Assembly (NCBI GenBank): GCA_963576565.1
Contig: OY755040.1
Location: 88,961,002 to 89,025,001, forward strand
Length of the DNA stretch: 64,000 bases
Direction of reading: 5' to 3'
From: Aspidapion aeneum
Lineage: Eukaryota; Arthropoda; Insecta; Coleoptera; Brentidae
In this document: piece by piece, positions 1-9,357 of the stretch
Numbering within the stretch: position 1 is the first letter of the stretch
Layout: each line of letters begins with the position of its first letter
Notes under the pieces: model-generated
Database searches by the model: none
What the model saw: only the letters and a program-made list of their open reading frames with translations
What the model was told of the DNA's origin: nothing
Program-made: the position numbers and the translations under genes

Positions 1-356
1 TTTGACAAAAGATTCGGACTTACCCTGTAGTGGTTGAATTATGTCCAACAAAAACCTCGACAAAGTGCTGGTCGGTGAGTCCCTGGAGCTGGTAATTGGT
101 CGCAGTGGTATATCCTTCTTATGGATCTTTGGTAATCCATAAAAATGTGGTGCCTTACTGTGGTGTGGAGTCAGGCGGGATCTAGCAGCGTCCGGGATAT
201 TTTCAGCATACTTCTTCAAAGTCCTGTAGATCTTTTTGTCGTAAGTCTCGACATCCATGATCACCGTTGCAAAAAGATCCAAGAAGTTCTGGAGAAAGGA
301 GACTACAAGCAACTACCCAAAGACCCGACCACCACCATAGAAGGACGCATCTACAG
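1..356 (-). mobile_element. Penelope-like element RT fragment, internally rearranged
   Basis: Minus-strand translation of 1-270 gives a Penelope-like reverse transcriptase N-terminal region. It includes ATVIMDVETYDKKI, LKKYAENIP, YGLPKIHKKDIPLRPI and a GKSESFVK end that runs off the window. This YGLPKIHK/PLRPI signature is characteristic of Penelope-like RTs. The residues expected between DKKI and the LKKYAEN segment are missing there. They appear instead on the plus strand at 271-356 (LEKGDYKQLPKDPTTTIEGR), so an internal piece of about 85 bp is inverted and moved upstream. The fragment abuts the capsid-like pseudogene at about 357-361, which it truncates. It is non-functional as it stands. 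Confidence 0.8.
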
Positions 357-360
357 TTGA

Positions 361-677
361 ACGCCTTTACAAAGGGTGTGTAGGTTCTGTATTCAGCTTT
401 GCGAATAGACTCATCGTGTACAGGTAAACGATAAACATCGAATAGTGATGCAATAACGTCGGAAACGTCACTTCGGTCTCTTTTGGGTGGAAGTAAACCA
501 GACGGGGTGGTTAATGTGCGTGTTTTGTATTGTGGCATCGCTACTACCAACAAGTTTGTAACCAAGAGAAACAAGAAATGCTTTATTATCTGAAGTAAGC
601 TCCCAATACCTGGAAGGTCTTTCTGATACTGAAGATGTTGGTGGTGTGTAAACTTTTTTATCAATTACTAATCCCAT
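361..677 (-). pseudogene. Polinton capsid-type gene, 5' fragment (putative major capsid protein)
   Basis: Starts at ATG 677-675, overlapping the stop of the preceding minus-strand gene by 10 nt. The first frame reads to about position 535 and then goes out of frame. The continuation lies in another frame and carries VYRLPVHDESIRKAEY and TYTPFVKAFN. One small indel therefore splits it. It ends at about 361 where the Penelope-like fragment begins, leaving roughly 100 residues of a protein normally several hundred long. The major capsid assignment rests on gene order (directly after the minor-capsid-like gene) and a loose resemblance to insect Polinton capsid N-termini. It could be another structural gene. 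Confidence 0.45.
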
Positions 678-1073
678 CGGTTTCTCGATCTGAGTTCCAG
701 CACTAGAGTGCTTGTTTCTGCACGAAAGTTAACTGGTTTTCCGTCCTGATCGAGGGCAACCACCGTGATGTTAGTAATTTCACGTTGTGGTACGACTGGC
801 AGATACAGCAAGTTCGAAGGTACTTCGTCGATAGCGTACCCTGGATCTACTTTAATAGCAAACTCGTATATAGTGTGAGCAGGTCTGTCTCCGTTAAAGG
901 ACCCTGAGGTAATGTTGCAGTCAAAGTGGATTGAAGATACTTTTATAATGTTTACAGGCAAATCGGATGAATAAGTTTGCCCTGGGTTAAGAGTTTTTTC
1001 CGAAAAACCCAAGATTTTGCCAATATTTCTTGGTTCAATAAAAGAAATCTTGTAATACTGACTAAAGATTTCG
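668..1073 (-). pseudogene. Polinton minor-capsid-like gene, 3' part (after the foldback insertion)
   Basis: This is the C-terminal part of the gene whose N-terminal part lies at 4738-5062. Reading minus from 1073, the frame stays open to the TAG at 670-668 and contains FSEKTLNPGQTY, PAHTIYEFAIKVDPGYAI and a VALDQDGKPVNF segment. The codons on either side of the 1074-4730 insertion are in the same frame once one copy of the short flanking duplication is discounted, so the gene was continuous before the insertion. Small beta-rich Polinton proteins of this type, located just before the major capsid gene, are generally assigned as penton-like minor capsid proteins. That assignment is by position and pattern only. 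Confidence 0.55.
1064..1073. repeat. Target-site duplication of the foldback element, left copy
   Basis: AAAGATTTCG is repeated exactly at 4731-4740. The last two bases could instead belong to the element end (CGG at both termini), so the true duplication is 8 to 10 bp. Confidence 0.75.
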
Positions 1074-1334
1074 GTCTAGGATAACTGGGCGCCGCCAACT
1101 CGGCGCCGCCAACTGGGCGCCGCCAACTCGGCGCCGCCAAATGGGCGCCGGGCCAACTAGGCGCCGGGCCAACTCGGGGCCGGACTAAATTTTTTTTTTT
1201 GATAAAATGTGTTGATGTAAAATAAAATATATTATTTATATAAAAACATCTTTAAAAAATTCTTTACGCAATTTTTTACAAGCTTTTATTTAGCTTCAGA
1301 TGTTCTGTCTAACTATCTATCAAATATTGTGAAG

Positions 1335-2245
1335 CGTTTTTGACACACTTCCCATTATCCGATTTGGATGAAATTTGGTACACACGTAGTGGTCCCATGA
1401 CAATACAATATTAAAAAAAAATATCCTCCCACCCCTACCCCCACCCCTTCTATAGAAAAATGTGTTTTTGACACACTTCCCGTTATCCGATTTGGATAAA
1501 ATTTGGTATACTTACACATAGTGGTCCGATGATAATACAACAATAAGAAAAAAATATCCTCCCACCCCTACCCCCACCCCCTTCCATAGAAAAATTTGTT
1601 TTTGACACACATCCCGTTATCCGATTTGGATGAAAATTGGTATACATATAGTGATCCGATGACAATACAATATTAAGAAAAAAATGTCCTCCCACTCCTA
1701 CCCCCACCCTCATCTATAGAAAAATGCGTTTTTGACACACTTCCCATTATCCCATTTGGATAAAATTTGGTATACATATAGTGTGATCCGATGACAATAC
1801 AATATTAAGAAAAAAATATCCTCTCACCTCTACCCCCACCCTTTTTCATAGAATAATTAATTTTTGACACACTTCCCATTATCCGATTTGGATGAAATTT
1901 GGTATTCACGTAGTGGTCCGATGACAATACATTTTTAAAAAATATATCCTCCCACCCCTACCTCCACCCCCTTCCATAGAAAATGCGTTTTGACACCCTT
2001 CCCATTATCCGATGTGGATGAAATTTGGTATACATATAGTGAACAATAATGAAAAAATGTCCTCCCACCCCTACCCCCCACCCCGTTCCATAAAAAGTTT
2101 TTGACACACTTCACTTCAAATGACTTTTATAAAATTTGGTATATGTATAAAGGTCCGATGGCAATACAGCCCAAATAAAAAATATATTTCTACCTCTACT
2201 TCCACCCTCTCCTTCTCCCAATAGAAAAATGAGTTTCCAAACAAC
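1335..2245 (-). repeat. Left-arm tandem array of the foldback element
   Basis: About seven diverged units of roughly 105-135 bp, each with a CCCACCCCTACCCCCACC block, a TTTTTGACACACTTCCC block and a CCGATTTGGATGAAATTTGG block. They are the inverse complement of the units at 2893-4405. Short reading frames here are by-products of the repeat. Confidence 0.85.
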
Positions 2246-2892
2246 TCACGATCAGCGATTTCATTATAATCTGGAATAAACTCTTCTTTATTTATTTACC
2301 TCTGCATTTTTCTACTAGATTGATTCTTGCAAATAGTGATATTTAATTGATACGGATCTTATCGTGCTAACATCGTCAAAATTTCCATCAGTCGGCCATC
2401 GCTTTTATTATTATGATAAAATTTGAATGTTGGAAAATAATTTTTTAATTTTTAGTGCATTTTATAAAAGCTTGTGACTTAAAAAAATTTTTTTACTAAT
2501 TTATTTGAAATTTGTTTTTGTTAAGTAAAGTTAAATCCATTAAGTCGACTGTTGAATCTTGGTAGTTGTAGTGTTTGGTAACCTGGTAATACTACAATTT
2601 ACGTTTTTTATTATAACAATAACGGATCCAAAAATCAAAATGACGGATCCAAAAATCAAAATGACGGATCCAAAATGGTGGATTTTCTTATTTACTAACC
2701 GATTTGTCTCAAACTTGAAATATTACATTGCTTGAGGTCATTTACGAAAATTTTTTACTCAAACTTAAAAAAATCAAAATGGCGGACCCAAAATGGCGGA
2801 TTTTCTTATTTACTAACCGATTTCTCTCAAACTTGAAATATTACATTGCTTGAGGTCATTTAACAAAATTTTTTACTCTACTTATTTACCAA

Positions 2893-4405
2893 CCGGGATA
2901 GAGGTGGGAGGATATTTTTTCTTAATATTGTATTGTCATTGGATCACTATATGTATACCAAATTTCATCCAAATCGGATAATGGGAAGTGTGTCAATAAC
3001 GCATTTTTCTATAGATGAGGGTGGGGGTAGGAGTGGTAGGATTTTTTTTCAATGTATTGTCATCCGACCACTATACGTATACGAAATTTCATCCAAATCG
3101 GATAATGGGAAGGGTGTCAAAAACGCATTTTCTATGGAAGGGGGTGGGGGTAGGGGTGGGAGGATATTTTTTTTTAAATGTTGTATTGTCATCGGACCAC
3201 TATGTGACTACCAAATTTCATCCAAATCGGATAATGGGAAGTGTTTCAAAAACTCATTTTTCTATGAAAGGGGTGGGAGGTAGAGGCGGGAGGATATTTT
3301 TTCTTAATATTGTATTGTCATCGGATCACTATATGTATACCAAATTTCATCCAAATCGGATAATGGGAAATGTGTCAAAAAGCATTTTTCTATAGATGAG
3401 GGTGGGGGTAGGAGTGGTAGGATTTTTTGTTCAATGTTGTATTGTCATCGCATCACTATATGTATACGAAATTTCATTAAAATCGGATAATGGGAAGGGT
3501 GTCAAAAACGCATTTTCTATGGAAGGGGGTAGGGGTGGGAGGATTTTAAATGTTGTATTGTCATCGGACCACTATGTGAATACCAAATTTCATCCAAATC
3601 GGATAATGGGAAGTGTGTCAAAAACTCATTTTTCTATGAAAGGGGGTGGGGGTAGAGGTGGGAGGATATTTTTTCTTAATATTGTATTATCATCGGATCA
3701 CTATATGTATACCAAATTTCATCCAAATCGGATAACGGGAAGTGTGTCAAAAACGCATTTTTCTATAGATGAGGGTGGGGGTAGGAGTGGTAGGATTTTT
3801 TTTTTCAATGTTGTATAGTCATCGGACCACTATATGTATACTAAATTTCATCCAAATCGGATAATGGGAAGGGTGTCAAAAACGCATTTTCTATGGAAGG
3901 GGGTGGGGGTAGGGGTCGGAGGATATATTTTTTAAAATGTTGTATTGTCATCGGACCACTATGTGAATACCAAATTTTATCCAAATCGGATAATGGGAAG
4001 TGTGTCAAAAACTCATTTTTCCATGAAAGGGGGTGGGGGTAGAGGTGGGAGGATATTTTTTTCTTAGTATTGTATTGTCATCGGATCACTATATGTATAC
4101 CAAATTTCATCCAAATCGGATAACGGGATGTGTGTCAAAAACAAATTTTTCTATGGAAGGGGGTGGGGGTAGGGGTGGTCGGATATTTTTTCTTATTGTA
4201 TTATTATCGGACCACTATGTGTATACCAAATTTTATCCAAATCGGATAACGGGAAGTATGTCAAAAACATATTTTTCTATAGAAGGGGTGGCGGTAGGGG
4301 TGGGAGGATATTTTTTTCTTAATGTTGTATTGTCATGGGACCACTACGTGTGTACCAAATTTCATCCAAATCGGATAACGGGAAGTGTGTCAAAAACGCT
4401 TCACA
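2893..4405 (+). repeat. Right-arm tandem array of the foldback element
   Basis: Roughly a dozen tandem units of about 110-120 bp with the marker CCAAATCGGATAATGGGAAG. They are complementary to the left-arm array at 1335-2245. The two classes of unit (ending in TCTATGGAAGG or TCTATAGATGAGG) partly alternate, suggesting higher-order amplification. Confidence 0.85.
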
Positions 4406-4730
4406 AGATTTGATAGATAGTTAGTTAGTTAGTTAGACAGAACATCTGAAGCTAAAAAAAGCTTGTAAAAAATTGCGTAAAGGATTTTTTAAAGATGTTT
4501 TTATATAAATAATATATTTTATTTATCATCTACACATTTTATCAAAAAAAATTTTTTTAGTCCGGCGCCGAGTTGGCCGGCGCCCAGTTGGCGGCGCCGA
4601 GTTGGCCCGGCGCCCAGTTGGCCCGGCGGCCATTTAGCGGCGCCGAGTTGGCGGCGCCCAGTTGGCGGCGCCGAGTTGGCGGCTCCCAGTTGGCGGCGCC
4701 GAGTTGGCGGCGCCCAGTTGTCCCATTCCG

Positions 4731-4740
4731 AAAGATTTCG
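4731..4740. repeat. Target-site duplication of the foldback element, right copy
   Basis: AAAGATTTCG, identical to 1064-1073. Confidence 0.75.
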
Positions 4741-5062
4741 CATTTAAGGGTGTTGTTATTGGCTTTTAAAGAGAACGCTGATTTGGGTACCACTGAATTA
4801 TCCAACTCCATTTTATGTTTAATAAATGCCTCGATATCGGAGATTTCATAGCATCCTGCAGGAAAATCTATTACATTTAACTGTTTGCTCCATCATTATA
4901 ATAAAATTTTTCACCGTCTTCGATATTAGGTATAGAATAGTATGAATTAAACGATCTCAGCGCTAGCTCATAGTCTTTGTTGGGGTCCAAAACGATAGTC
5001 GTCTGAGGGCGAAAGGTAAACACATTATTTGTACTGTTTACTCTTAACAAGAACGACGACAT
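4738..5062 (-). pseudogene. Polinton minor-capsid-like gene, 5' part
   Basis: ATG at 5062 opens a frame with LRVNSTNNVFTFRP, LDPNKDYELALRSFNSYYS and EKFYYNDGA. It hits a stop at 4877-4879. The coherent continuation (DFPAGCYEISDIEAFIKHK and onward to the insertion point) lies in another frame, so there is a single-base-scale indel at about 4885-4890 in addition to the foldback insertion. The NP-x-KDYELAL and PxGCYEISDIE pattern is what I associate with the small penton-like minor capsid protein of insect Polintons. Together with 668-1073 it would have been about 235 residues. It lies downstream of the protease on the same strand, as expected in a late-gene cluster. Confidence 0.55.
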
Positions 5063-5272
5063 GATGATAATGACTGATGTTTTTTAAGCATGGGAGGAGC
5101 TTAAGTATAGCAGGTTGAGACTTGTTAACACATCATATCTAGGGCAGGAAATGAGACATGTCGAAATAAAAAGTTACAAGTTTGAACTTGTCTGAACTTG
5201 TTGCGGGAGACTTGTCAACAGGAAATGAGTGATAACAAAAAATATTTTAATTTTATTTAAATATTACTTATA
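5063..5272. repeat. Polinton intergenic segment also present inverted at 23.9 kb
   Basis: Between the capsid-like and protease genes. The stretch 5103-5236 (marker CATCATATCTAGGGCAGG) recurs in reverse complement at 23916-24067 with small differences. It contains two related short repeats (GGAAATGAG before GACATG, and GGAAATGAGTGATAAC). It may be a promoter region kept in two Polinton copies or a small repeat element. Confidence 0.6.
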
Positions 5273-5809
5273 TTATTCATTTGGTCTATAAAACCTAATA
5301 TTACAAAATACACATTTTGGCACCATAAAGCAACCGGATATGTCACACCACTCATGTTGATTGTAGTCATCTTTGCAAGGTAGGTATTGTTCAAGTACTT
5401 GGCGAACTTCCTTAAGTATTTCATACCAAACCACGGGTGTTGTATTTCGCATTAAAAGCGGAATAACACATTTTAGGGCCTCTTCAGAGAGATAATACAA
5501 GAATTTAAGCCAGAGATGTCCGCAAGTATACTGATTATATGTCTGATATGGATCGTTGTTATAGAAAATTTTAACGTTCATACCAAAGTAACTAACAAGT
5601 TCTTTCATAGGCTTCAAGTTACCAAATGAGTCAAAGTACTGCACGATGTTGTTTTTCTTTGAAAAAGCTACCCAATGGGTTCCTTGGTTTTGTGACACAT
5701 CTAAGTTGACAATAGCACATTCTCGCTGTCGAGGTCCATTGCGCGGTAGAGTGTCGCGCATAAATACACCTCGAAAATGTGGAATTTTTAATCTTTTAGC
5801 GTAGTGCAT
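5273..5809 (-). CDS. Polinton adenovirus-type cysteine protease
   Basis: The reading frame is 178 codons from ATG 5809, uninterrupted to the stop. The N-terminal FRGVFMRDTLP box is typical of Polinton proteases. The catalytic set of the adenain (C5/Ulp1-like) fold is visible: His in GTHWVAFS, Asp in QYFDSFGN and Cys in TCGHLWLKFL. The family matures capsid proteins of adenoviruses, and the Polinton copy is believed to do the same. The frame is open upstream of this ATG into the end of the neighbouring gene, where residues similar to the family N-terminus (LYDTEL) occur, so the original start may lie slightly upstream. The C-terminal region after about residue 115 is more divergent. This is one of the few Polinton genes here without an obvious lesion. 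Confidence 0.85.
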   Translation of the reverse strand: MHYAKRLKIPHFRGVFMRDTLPRNGPRQRECAIVNLDVSQNQGTHWVAFSKKNNIVQYFDSFGNLKPMKELVSYFGMNVKIFYNNDPYQTYNQYTCGHLWLKFLYYLSEEALKCVIPLLMRNTTPVVWYEILKEVRQVLEQYLPCKDDYNQHEWCDISGCFMVPKCVFCNIRFYRPNE

Positions 5810-5844
5810 TAGTTCAGTGTCGTACAGAGCTCTATTGGGTAGCC

Positions 5845-6730
5845 TTACTGGAAGTTTTTTGTCTTTTTTAAAAAAAGTCCGAATCCGCCTTTCGCATTTT
5901 TTCTCATATACAACCCTTTACCAATAGAGTCCATGGCCTTGTTATGACGCTTTTCTTCTTCAAGTTTTATTTTAACATTCTTTGAGTAAATAATAGTTTT
6001 AGCAATAGCTGAACTGCCACCTGCAATCGAGCCGATAGCTGAAAGCCCGGCAAAAATTGGCAAAAGGGGTAAAATTCCACCCTTCTTCGATTCAAAGGGG
6101 ATGATTCGAGGGACTCTCACATTTTTCTTTCCACCAACTTTCTTGACAGCCATTTTGGCTGCCTTTAAAGCAATAAGTGCTGTCTTTTTCAGCGACGGAT
6201 GTTGAGGTGACTTTTTCAAAGCCATAGCAATTTTGTTGACAATCGCGCACTTAAAAGACACTTTGCGATTATTCTTTTGCTTCTTCCTAATGCCCATACC
6301 AAGGTTTCTTTTGGTCTTCATGGCTCCCGTGATCAGTAGAGCGTTCGTACGTTCCCCAATACTAGCGTCTCTGCTTCGTACCCGTTGCCAAGCTTTTTCT
6401 GCTAAAATTTTGTCAGCCTGATGACGTTTTTCCAACGATGGGTGCTGAGAATACGCGGTCGTGTTGTTTACAGGCCGCGTCCAGTGGGTTAATGCCAGGA
6501 TCTCCGCGGGCTAGACGCTTTTCTAATTTGGTTCCCGCTAAAATAATAAAGTGATTAATAATGATTTGAAAATAAAAAGTTTTAAATTCTGTTATAAATA
6601 AAAACCTAAAAACTTACGTCCGCAATACTGGTATCCACCCAATAAGTGAGCCTCAAATGGGAGATTGTTTATTAAATTGTTTAAGAGACCCTGAAGGCGT
6701 AATACATACTGAGACGTATTTATTTAAGAT
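5845..6730 (-). CDS. Polinton phospholipase A2-like / pX-like protein, two exons
   Basis: Exon 2 runs 6537-5845 and exon 1 runs from about 6730 to 6618, separated by an 80-nt intron (6617-6538) with GT-AG ends. Splicing joins a YCG end in exon 1 to a GT-KLEKR start in exon 2, rebuilding the calcium-loop motif of parvovirus-like PLA2 domains. The catalytic HD pair follows in CKQHDRVYS, then HQADKILAEKAWQR. Downstream come a lysine-rich stretch, a hydrophobic glycine-rich segment (GGILPLLPIFAGLSAIG), and a basic tail with GGFGLFLKK. The domain order fits the insect Polinton protein thought to aid membrane passage of particles. There is no in-frame ATG in exon 1 before a TAA, so the start is unresolved (a lost ATG or a further exon). 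Confidence 0.75.
6538..6617 (-). other. Spliceosomal intron in the PLA2-like gene
   Basis: Minus-strand GTAAGTTT donor right after 6618 and a T-rich TATTTTAG acceptor right before 6537. Removal keeps the frame and restores the PLA2 calcium-loop motif, which is strong evidence that the intron is real. Confidence 0.75.
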
Positions 6731-6754
6731 AACTTACGGTCTCCAGTTCATACC
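6731..6754. promoter_or_regulatory. Short divergent intergenic gap
   Basis: Very short gap between the minus-strand PLA2-like gene and the plus-strand ATPase. It is AT-rich around TATTTAAGATAAC (6719-6731), which could serve as a TATA-like element for either side. Role inferred from arrangement only. Confidence 0.3.
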
Positions 6755-7408
6755 ATGAAAGTGTTTCAGCAGGAGCAAGCGCTCCCAATTATAAACCTAG
6801 ATTTTGATGTTCACACCAACAGTGAGAATAGTAAACATGGAAAATTGTTACCAAACTCGTTTAGAGCTTGCATTTGTGGGCCCAGTGGATGTGGGAAGAC
6901 AAACATTATGTTGTCGTTGCTATTTCACTCAAAATCTTTATACCAACCCAAGTATCAGCTTCTTCAAGAGGTTCTGAATAAAGTTTCAGGAGTTGGCTAT
7001 TTTCCTTTTAGGGAAAATGAGGAAGTCATAGATCCTAATAAAGCTAAGGAAAATTCCATATTTATTTTTGATGATGTGTCATGTGACAGTCAACAAAAGA
7101 TTAGAGAATACTACTCTATGTGCAGACATAAGAATATTGATGCAGCTTATCTTAGTCAAACGTATTCTAAAATACCAAAACAATTAATTCGCGACAATTG
7201 CAATATGATTATTCTGTTTAAGCAGGATACAATTAACCTAAGACATGCTTTTGATGAGCATGTATCACCAGACATGAGCTTTGAGGATTTCAAAGATATT
7301 TGTGCAGAATGTTGGAGTGAAAAATATGGTACTTTTGTTATAGTAAAAGATTTTGATATAAACAATGGTAGGTATCGTAAGGGATTTGACATGTATATAC
7401 AAATTTGA
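6755..7408 (+). CDS. Polinton A32-like genome-packaging ATPase
   Basis: 217 codons from ATG 6755, uninterrupted. Walker A is GPSGCGKTN (about residues 42-50) and Walker B is IFIFDDVSCD (about residues 105-114), followed by REYYSMCRHKNID, the sensor-like LSQTYSKIPKQLIRDN and ILFKQDTINLRHAFDEHV. These belong to the FtsK/HerA-type ATPase that packages DNA in Polintons and related viruses. Between MLSLLFH and SKSLYQPKYQLL the segment that normally carries a short beta strand (roughly 15-19 residues) appears to be missing, an in-frame deletion that may impair folding. It is divergently transcribed from the PLA2-like and protease genes. Confidence 0.88.
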   Translation: MKVFQQEQALPIINLDFDVHTNSENSKHGKLLPNSFRACICGPSGCGKTNIMLSLLFHSKSLYQPKYQLLQEVLNKVSGVGYFPFRENEEVIDPNKAKENSIFIFDDVSCDSQQKIREYYSMCRHKNIDAAYLSQTYSKIPKQLIRDNCNMIILFKQDTINLRHAFDEHVSPDMSFEDFKDICAECWSEKYGTFVIVKDFDINNGRYRKGFDMYIQI

Positions 7409-7438
7409 CAAACATGTTTGGAGTCACTATGATTTATG

Positions 7439-8391
7439 ATGTTGGATGAACAAGCTGTTGCCGTCGCTACTCGCAAAAGAAAAATCACTGAACTAGCCAG
7501 ATCTATTAAAAAAATACTTAACCTTAAAACTGGGGAGAACGGAACAAGATGAATCTCTTAATAGGTTATTTCAACCTATAAGTCAACCATTAAAAGAACT
7601 AGTAGCTGCTGCGACACATTCTTCAAAAAATATTTCTAAAAGTAAATTGAAAGTGAAAGGGGAAAGAAAACAGGAAAAAAAGAATGTAGAAGTTTTTCCA
7701 AAGTTCCAAGATCTTCAACAAGTTGCCGAAACAAAAGTCACTGATAATGATAATTTTGAAGAAGAGGAGGATCATGATGATGAAGTATTTACTACAAGTA
7801 ATGAAGATTTAAATGAAGAATTAAGCAAAGAATACTTGGAGTAATATCATTTAATAGCTCAAAAATATGTTTTGGAATATAAAGATAACAACGAAAAAAT
7901 TGATAAAATGTATGGACCTGAATATGACGCTCAACTCTCAAAATGGAAATTGGGGAGTCAATTTATTGACAGAAAGTCTGATGCAATAAAAACGATAAGC
8001 AGACATTTTCAAGGAACGCCCGGTCAACTTATTATTTTATGATATTCCTGACGAATACACCACTGAAGATGAAGCTAACTATAAAGCCATTCTGACGGAA
8101 ACAGGTGCTCACAAAGATATCCTGAATCGGTTAAAGGGTAGCCAAAAGTTTAAGTACCAAGAGATAATAAGACCACTTTTTAAGACTACAGCCTTTTTAC
8201 CAAGCAGATCAATAAAAATGCGTTCACTTCGTCAACATCGAAGCCTTTAGGAAAGGGACCGGTAATCAAATAAGATACAACGAAGACCCAGTGGAATATG
8301 TTAATTTCTTTAAAAGATGCTGGCAATTCGGCACACAATAATGAAGTTATTTCAATAATAAACGAACTTAACGAAGCCAATATTATACTTT
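7439..8391 (+). pseudogene. Insect-Polinton conserved protein of unknown function, broken
   Basis: Starts at ATG 7439 (MLDEQAVAVATRKRKITELA). The coherent protein then moves between frames: a shift near 7535, an in-frame TAA near 7842, a shift near 8037, and more near 8190. Recognisable family blocks are the acidic region before 7844, KMYGPEYDAQLSKWKLG, IPDEYTTEDEANYKAIL, GSQKFKYQEIIRPLF and a C-terminal NNEVISIINELNEANII. This set, directly after the packaging ATPase, is recurrent in insect Polintons but has no established function. At least four lesions make it a pseudogene. Confidence 0.65.
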
Positions 8392-8420
8392 AGGAAAGCT
8401 TATTTTTTATCAGTGTCATT

Positions 8421-8690
8421 ATGAGTGTTGACAAATTCGGACGCTATTCTGGAAGCCGAAAACGTACGTTTTCTATTCCAAGGCCAACCTTTCCTCATAC
8501 ATCTGATGGTGATGTGGACGCAAGTAATTTAAAAATATGAAATTTAAAAGATCCAATTTTAGACACTGATGCTGTGACTAAGAAATATGCAGACATGCAA
8601 GTGTCACACACAACTTCTTTGATAGAAGGAGTTCGAGAACAGTTTGAACAGGACCTTGAAAACGTGGAAACAGCAGCCAAAACGATTGTG
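8421..8690 (+). pseudogene. Polinton fibre-like gene, 5' part
   Basis: ATG 8421 opens MSVDKFGRYSGSRKR, a start typical of the short fibre/attachment-like protein of insect Polintons. An in-frame TGA follows at about 8537. The same frame resumes with DPILDTDAVTKKYAD, a motif reminiscent of phage tail-fibre repeats, then a coiled-coil-like region (EGVREQFEQDLENVETAA). The coding sequence stops at about 8685-8690 where a TG-repeat-bordered retroelement fragment has inserted. The rest appears at 9358-9574. Confidence 0.5.
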
Positions 8691-9357
8691 TGTGTGTGTG
8701 TGTGATTTAAGTTTTATGGCCTGGAACGAGCCAACTGGCCAGCATCTCTCTTTTTTAAATATCCAATATTTGACAAACAAAATGGAGTTAAAAGTGGCCA
8801 TTTTGTAGAATGTAAAGTTTGTGAATTATAATATTTTTTAGATATGTAGTTTTACATTTTTTTAAACTTACAAATAAATATAATCATATGTTTATTTCGT
8901 GGCATTTTACAAAGCTTTGAGTTTTATTTTCCAAAAATTTTTTTCCTCTATTTTTTCCAGGTTTTTTTTGTCTTTGGATTTATTCATTTTATTTTTTTTT
9001 TCTTTTTTCTTAATGGAGCTTTTTTTTAATTTTTTTTTTAAATATCAATTTTTTCCTCAATAATAAATTCGTACAAGGCTATATATACATTTAGACTGTT
9101 AAGTGATAGTAAAAAACCCATGTGAATGGAAGAACAATTTTTAAGTTTGAAAAGGTATTTAGCAATTTATTTTTCTTTAATAGGGAGTGTCTCATACACC
9201 CTAATATGTGGTGATCTATATCACTTACTTGACCGCAATTACAAAGGTCATGTGGTTGCAGACCTATTTTCATTTTATGTACTGGACACAAAGTATGTCC
9301 ACTTCTTAATCGGGAAATAATTCTTATAAAATTTCTAAAATTTGAATTACAAATAGC
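8691..9357 (-). mobile_element. Non-LTR retrotransposon 3' end fragment
   Basis: Minus-strand translation near 9350-9100 gives FIRIISRLRSGHTLCP, HDLCNCGQVSDIDHHILGC, the C-terminal cysteine/histidine motif that ends ORF2 of Jockey/I-like elements. The remainder toward 8700 is an AT-rich 3' UTR. The 3' terminus on this strand is a CA-repeat (8687-8703), as in elements with microsatellite tails. It splits the fibre-like gene. The rest of ORF2 is absent (5' truncation). Confidence 0.7.

Larger units (their letters stand above)
1074..4730. mobile_element. Foldback-type element, 3.66 kb, inserted in the capsid-like gene
   Basis: Long composite inverted repeats surround a short unique centre. From outside in, each arm has a GC-rich tandem of GGCGCCGCCAACT-type units (1081-1190; 4560-4725), an AT-rich inner segment including ACAGAACATCTGAAGCTAAA (1191-1330; 4410-4560) and a long array of about 110-130-bp tandem units in opposite orientations (about 1335-2245; 2893-4405). 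The centre (2250-2890) has a duplicated GGATCCAAAATGG-containing segment. The outermost inverted ends are similar (left CTAGGATAACTGGGCGCC, right complement AATGGGACAACTGGGCGCC). Flanks share AAAGATTTCG (1064-1073; 4731-4740), consistent with an 8-10-bp target duplication. No transposase is encoded, so it is presumably non-autonomous. Confidence 0.8.

Noticed and set aside
145..360. 71-residue plus-strand frame as a separate gene
   Set aside because: Its second half is the inverted Penelope RT segment and its first half is antisense to the same RT.
1355..4413. Glycine- and valine-rich reading frames such as those with GGGGRGGRIFF
   Set aside because: They run through the foldback tandem arrays in several frames and on both strands, which is an artefact of the CCCACCCC repeat.
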